Source: Maritalea mediterranea
GTDB lineage: Bacteria > Pseudomonadota > Alphaproteobacteria > Rhizobiales > Devosiaceae
Assembly (NCBI RefSeq): GCF_021568695.1
Contig: NZ_JAKGTI010000002.1
Coordinates: 496,001 to 560,000 of the forward strand
Direction: 5' to 3'
Length of the DNA stretch: 64,000 bases
Position 1 is the first letter of the stretch; each line of letters opens with the position of its first letter. This document shows positions 60,447 through 64,000 of the stretch, in pieces. The position numbers were made by a program, and so were the translations under genes. The notes below the pieces were generated by a model. It was not told where the DNA came from. It saw only the letters and a program-made list of their open reading frames with translations, and did no database searches.

Positions 60447-62539
60447 TAGACTGCCTCCTTGCGGGTCAAAATGATGTAGCTATGGTCGTCAATCTCTGCA
60501 TCAAATTGCGAAGTGACGATGGTCGACGTCTCATGCTCAGCGATGATGGCAGGACCGGAAATCTTCGCCCCCACCGGCAGGTCAAACCGCCAATAAACCG
60601 GTGTGTCCAACATCGCGCCTTGCGCCCCATCAAACAATTCGCGATGGCTGCGCGGTGCAATCTCGGCTGCTTCGCCCTCGCCGAAGGTGGGCGACACGCC
60701 ATCATCAATTTCGCAAAATACGGTCACAGACCAGGTGACGATCTCGCTCGGCACATTGTCCAAGGTCACGCCATAAATGGCGCGATATTGCGTTTCAAAC
60801 TGATCGTGAATCCATTGGGCATCGGCAGCATCAAGCGTGCCTTCCGGCAAAGTTATTTGCAGTTCATGCCCCTGCCCTTGATAGCGAATATCTACGACAC
60901 GCTGAACCTGCACTTTGCGATCTCCAGCGGCAGGGCGCACAATATCGCCCGCCTCTCGTGCCATATCTTCAAGCATTTCATTGGCGCGTTTCATATTCGG
61001 ATGGTCCAGCACCATCGGGAAGCTGCGCGTCACCTCATAGGAAATCGGTGCACGCAAAAAACCAATCGCCGAACCAACACCGGCCCCTGCAGGCACAATC
61101 ATCTTGTTGATCGACAGTTTTTCCGCCAGGCGGCAAAGGTGCAGCGGCGCGCCACCGCCAAAGGCGATCATGGTGCTGGCGGCAATGTCGCGGCCCCGCT
61201 CAATGGCGTGCACCCGTGCCGCATTGGCCATATTTTCTTCGACAATTTCTACGACGCCAGCGGCTGGCCAAAATTCTTCCAACCCCAAAGACGCTCCAAT
61301 CTGTTGACCCAGCGCGTCCTGCGCTGCGTCAGGATAAAGCTGCAGCTTGCCGCCCGCGAAATAGGCGGGATCAATCTTGCCGAGCACCAAATTAGCATCG
61401 GTGACCGTCGCCAACTCGCCGCCACGGCCATAGCTGACCGGCCCCGGTTCGGCCCCGGCACTATCCGGCCCGACCTTGATGCGTTGCATGGCATCAATCC
61501 GCGCGATAGACCCGCCACCTGCGCCAATTTCCACCATTTCAATCACCGGAATACGCACGGGCCAGCCGGACCCTTTTGTGTCGCGATAAGTGCGGGCAAT
61601 TTCAAAATGCCGCGCCCGTTCGGGCACCGCGTCAGCGATCAGGCAAATTTTTGCTGTGGTGCCGCCCATATCGAAAGACAGCACATTGTCTAAATCACCT
61701 TGCTTGGCGATATGGCTGGCCAAGATCGCGCCGCCTGCCGGGCCGGATTCCACCAACCGAATGGGAAACCGCGCCGCGCTCTCCAGCGTAGTGAGGCCAC
61801 CGCCGGACATCATCAAAAATAATGGCGCATTAATGCCAAGCTCAGAAAGCTCTTTCGCCAACCGCGTGAGATAGCCTTCGATCAGCGGCCGCACCGACGC
61901 ATTGGCGCAAGTAGTGGAGAAGCGCTCATATTCGCGAATTTCCGGGCAAACTTCATGAGAGACGCAGATGGTCACCCCTGCACCCAGCTCGCGCCGCACA
62001 ATGTCCCGCGCCCGCTTTTCATGTTCGCTATGAGCATAGGCATGCAAAAAGCCGATGGCCACTGCTTCAACTTGCGCGGCACACAATTCAACACAGATAT
62101 TGACCAGTTCGTCTTCATCGAGCGCCGCCAACACATCGCCATCTTGTGCCAACCGTTCGGTTACCCCGAAACGTATTGTGGCAGGCACAATGGCAGGCGG
62201 CATATCAATCATCAAATCATAATGATCAAAGCGCTTTTCGTAGCCCAGCTCCAACACATCTTCAAAACCTTTGGTGGTGATCAGCGCCGTTTTCGCCACT
62301 TTGCGTTCAATCAGCGCGTTTGTCGCCAAGGTGGTGCCATGCACAAAGACGTCAATATCGGCGGGATCGACCTGTGCCTCTTCCAGCACCACGCGCACAC
62401 CATCCAACAGGCCCAATTCAGGATTTTGCACATTGGTCAGCACTTTGGCGCTATGGCGCACATCGCCCAACTCCAGCACCACATCCGTAAAGGTGCCGCC
62501 AATATCTACCGCCAGTCGGACAGATTTATCGCCTCGCAT
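60446..62539 (-). CDS. hyuA: Hydantoinase/oxoprolinase subunit A family protein
   Basis: 697 residues. AVDIGGTFTDVVLELGDVRHSAK is the ATP-binding opening, FVHGTTLATNALIERKVAKTAL follows, and LSFDMGGTTAKICLI near 290-304 with the ASTMIAFGGGAPLHL segment are conserved. Substrates of known relatives include hydantoins, 5-oxoproline, caprolactam and acetophenone. The neighbours suggest a nitrogenous aromatic or lactam, not decided by sequence. Confidence 0.93.
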   Translation of the reverse strand: MRGDKSVRLAVDIGGTFTDVVLELGDVRHSAKVLTNVQNPELGLLDGVRVVLEEAQVDPADIDVFVHGTTLATNALIERKVAKTALITTKGFEDVLELGYEKRFDHYDLMIDMPPAIVPATIRFGVTERLAQDGDVLAALDEDELVNICVELCAAQVEAVAIGFLHAYAHSEHEKRARDIVRRELGAGVTICVSHEVCPEIREYERFSTTCANASVRPLIEGYLTRLAKELSELGINAPLFLMMSGGGLTTLESAARFPIRLVESGPAGGAILASHIAKQGDLDNVLSFDMGGTTAKICLIADAVPERARHFEIARTYRDTKGSGWPVRIPVIEMVEIGAGGGSIARIDAMQRIKVGPDSAGAEPGPVSYGRGGELATVTDANLVLGKIDPAYFAGGKLQLYPDAAQDALGQQIGASLGLEEFWPAAGVVEIVEENMANAARVHAIERGRDIAASTMIAFGGGAPLHLCRLAEKLSINKMIVPAGAGVGSAIGFLRAPISYEVTRSFPMVLDHPNMKRANEMLEDMAREAGDIVRPAAGDRKVQVQRVVDIRYQGQGHELQITLPEGTLDAADAQWIHDQFETQYRAIYGVTLDNVPSEIVTWSVTVFCEIDDGVSPTFGEGEAAEIAPRSHRELFDGAQGAMLDTPVYWRFDLPVGAKISGPAIIAEHETSTIVTSQFDAEIDDHSYIILTRKEAV

Positions 62540-62596
62540 ATGCGCCTCTTCCTCCTGAGCAGCCGCAATTCAAGCCGCCACTCACCCTGCTCGTTC

Positions 62597-62626
62597 AGTA
62601 TATTTCATATTTGAAAGATTTTGCAA
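62597..62626 (-). promoter_or_regulatory. hyuA promoter with operator in the spacer
   Basis: On the minus strand: TTGCAA (-35, 62621-62626), an 18-base spacer and TATACT (-10, 62597-62602). The spacer includes TTTCA-AATA-TGAAA (62603-62616), directly abutting the -10 box, so a bound repressor would block RNA polymerase. A further perfect palindrome TTGCAATTGCAA covers 62621-62632, nested in ATTTTGC-N10-GCAAAAT (62618-62641). Confidence 0.65.
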
Positions 62627-62780
62627 TTGCAACCGCAAAATTGGTGAATTGACGTTACTCACATTCATATGCGACAATCTGTCAATGTATAACATATTGA
62701 AATAAAGAGTTATTTTCAAATTCTTTGTATTTTATGTTTAAAATTCTTTGCTCCATATGTGAAATTAAGTTGACAGCTTA

Positions 62781-62794
62781 TTTCAAGTATGAAA
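62781..62794 (+). promoter_or_regulatory. Second TTTCA-N4-TGAAA operator (kynureninase side)
   Basis: TTTCA-AGTA-TGAAA with arms identical to the hyuA site, 28 bases before the kynureninase ATG. A TTGACA lies at 62770-62775, five bases before it, matching the -35/operator order on the hyuA side. The -10 box after it is poor (CTTTTT). Confidence 0.6.
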
Positions 62795-62821
62795 CTTTTT
62801 TGGGCAATGGGGAGAGATGGA

Positions 62822-64000
62822 ATGCAAGATTTGTCTGAATTGACACAACGCGCATCAGAATTGGACAACAAAGATCCAATCGCGCAAATTGTTGAAGAAT
62901 ATGAGCAGGCCGAGGGCTGGATATTCTTTGACTCAAATTCTGTCGGCCCCGTACCCAAAACGGCCCGAAATGCTGCCAATGCGTTAATTGATGATTGGAT
63001 CGCCCTGCGTCGGCGCGGGTGGGCCGAGCGCGACTGGGTCGACATGCCCGCCATTCTCGGTGACCAATTGTCGCCCATGATTGGCGCAGACAAAGGCACA
63101 ACGGTCGTTTGCGACAACACCACCATCAATCTATATAAAGCGATCGGCCACGCCCTTGCGATCAATCAGGACCGCACCATCATCCTGACGCAAAGGGACA
63201 ATTTCCCCACCGACATTCATGTGGTGCAAGGCTTTGAGCGTGCCAATCCAAACCTTGAAGTGCGCTATGTGGAAACCGAAGAAGAGGCACTTGCCGCACT
63301 TTCGGATAACGTAGCAGTGTGCACCTTTAGTCATGTGGGTTATAAGTCAGGCCAACGCTGGAACATGGATAAGTTCAACAAAGCGGCGCAGGCGCTTGGC
63401 GTCCTTACAGTGTGGGACGTGTCCCATTCCGCAGGTGCGGTACCCGTATTGGCACGCGAAAGCAATGCAGATTACATTGTGGGCTGCGGCTATAAATATC
63501 TCAGCACTGGCCCCGGCGGCCCGGCCTTTATTTATGTGCGGCCAGACCTGAGCGAAAAAGCCTGGCCGCCTGTTTGTGGCTGGATGGGACATGCTGATAT
63601 TTACGCTTTTTCGGGCGATTATGAGCCCCATGGCAGCATCAAACGTTTCATATCTGGAACGCCGATGGTGGGCGCCAATCAAATCGCCCATTGTGCTGCC
63701 CAGATTTATCAAAAATATGCCCCCAAAGACATTTGGGCGCGACATGAAAGCCTGAGCAATTTCTTTATCGAGGCGCTGCAAAAATCCTGCGGTGAACTTG
63801 GTGTCGAAATTGCCTCACCATTAGATTATGATCAACGGGGCGGTCATGTGACCTTTAAAGCCCCCGGCGCAGGCCATGTGGTGGAAGCGTTGATTGACGC
63901 GAAAGTCGTCTCATCATTCCGCAAGCCCGACGCCATTCGATTTGGTTTGAGCCCGGTCTCACTTACCCATGCGCAAATCGCGGAGGCGGTAGGTCGGCTT
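62822..64000 (+). CDS. Kynureninase-family PLP enzyme (3' end beyond window)
   Basis: 393 codons are visible with no stop; kynureninases are about 410-420 residues, so 20 or so are missing. The ATG follows GGGGAGAG. Hallmarks match bacterial kynureninase along the whole length: FFDSNSVGPVP near 35-45, CDNTTINLYK, WDVSHSAGAVPV with D199, the Schiff-base lysine K225 in GCGYKYLSTGPGGPAF, RFISGTP and RGGHVTF. It would cleave kynurenine or a related beta-keto amino acid to an arene carboxylate and alanine. Its partner kynB/kynA genes are not seen in the window. Confidence 0.88.
   Translation, partial: MQDLSELTQRASELDNKDPIAQIVEEYEQAEGWIFFDSNSVGPVPKTARNAANALIDDWIALRRRGWAERDWVDMPAILGDQLSPMIGADKGTTVVCDNTTINLYKAIGHALAINQDRTIILTQRDNFPTDIHVVQGFERANPNLEVRYVETEEEALAALSDNVAVCTFSHVGYKSGQRWNMDKFNKAAQALGVLTVWDVSHSAGAVPVLARESNADYIVGCGYKYLSTGPGGPAFIYVRPDLSEKAWPPVCGWMGHADIYAFSGDYEPHGSIKRFISGTPMVGANQIAHCAAQIYQKYAPKDIWARHESLSNFFIEALQKSCGELGVEIASPLDYDQRGGHVTFKAPGAGHVVEALIDAKVVSSFRKPDAIRFGLSPVSLTHAQIAEAVGRL

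Noticed and set aside
60482-61693. 403-codon open frame antisense to hyuA
   Set aside because: Same cause: the sense strand holds a full-length HyuA with conserved motifs; the antisense product is compositionally odd and has no ribosome site.

Overview
The window is a chromosomal segment of an alphaproteobacterium. The evidence is the riboflavin operon order behind an FMN riboswitch, the RpoE-ChrR pair of the photooxidative-stress type, an FnrL/FixK-type box before hemN, a rhizobial-style x-W-x-x-F tail on a chemoreceptor, and many high-affinity ABC uptake systems. I cannot name the genus. No rRNA, tRNA, CRISPR array, phage or intact insertion sequence was seen. Genes are dense, many overlap by 1-25 bases, and most are ordinary housekeeping or uptake genes.

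Layout. 0.1-7.3 kb: a branched-chain-amino-acid-type ABC importer (binding protein, two permeases, two ATPases) followed by acetyl-CoA synthetase; two strong inverted repeats lie at the livF-acs junction. 7.4-11.5 kb: GNAT protein, a ferredoxin/CDGSH iron-sulfur protein, hemN with an Fnr-type box, a membrane dipeptidase and an RNA methyltransferase. 11.5-16.4 kb: FMN riboswitch, ribD-ribE-ribBA-ribH and an MFS transporter. 16.5-26.1 kb: an AraC/GyrI pair, small enzymes, two paralogous P-loop kinases, a deacetylase lipoprotein, a 55-residue small ORF, a Cys/Met-metabolism PLP enzyme and two EamA transporters. 26.1-29.6 kb: an ABC-F ATPase and a sulfurtransferase, flanked by clusters of short palindromic repeats that share a CTTGA/TCAAG loop. 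29.6-31.7 kb: pseudouridine catabolism (psuK with an N-terminal helix-turn-helix, then psuG) behind two long inverted repeats. 31.7-41.2 kb: a GT39 glycosyltransferase, a monomeric sarcosine-oxidase-like enzyme and a complete RpoE-ChrR locus. That locus has an SDR gene in the sigma-factor operon and a neighbouring amine oxidase/DUF1365 pair opposed to DUF2177, each side with a GTGATCC promoter element. 41.3-45.6 kb: threonine aldolase, an FAD oxidoreductase and dgoK-dgoA. 45.8-54.1 kb: a peptide/opine-type ABC importer with an XRE-cupin regulator, and beside it a chemoreceptor carrying the amino-acid-binding residues of the dCache_1AA class. 54.6-56.6 kb: a LuxR solo, a diacylglycerol-kinase-like protein and a small membrane protein.

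The most interesting region is the right end (56.7-64.0 kb). Five overlapping or closely spaced genes (hyuA, hyuB, an XRE-cupin regulator, an SRPBCC protein, and a VOC-plus-double-cupin protein) are transcribed away from a kynureninase-family gene that runs off the window. Both divergent promoters carry the same 14-bp inverted repeat, TTTCA-N4-TGAAA, and in the hyuA promoter it fills the -35/-10 spacer. I read this as a self-regulated catabolic module of unknown substrate. It is the best candidate here for an undescribed pathway.
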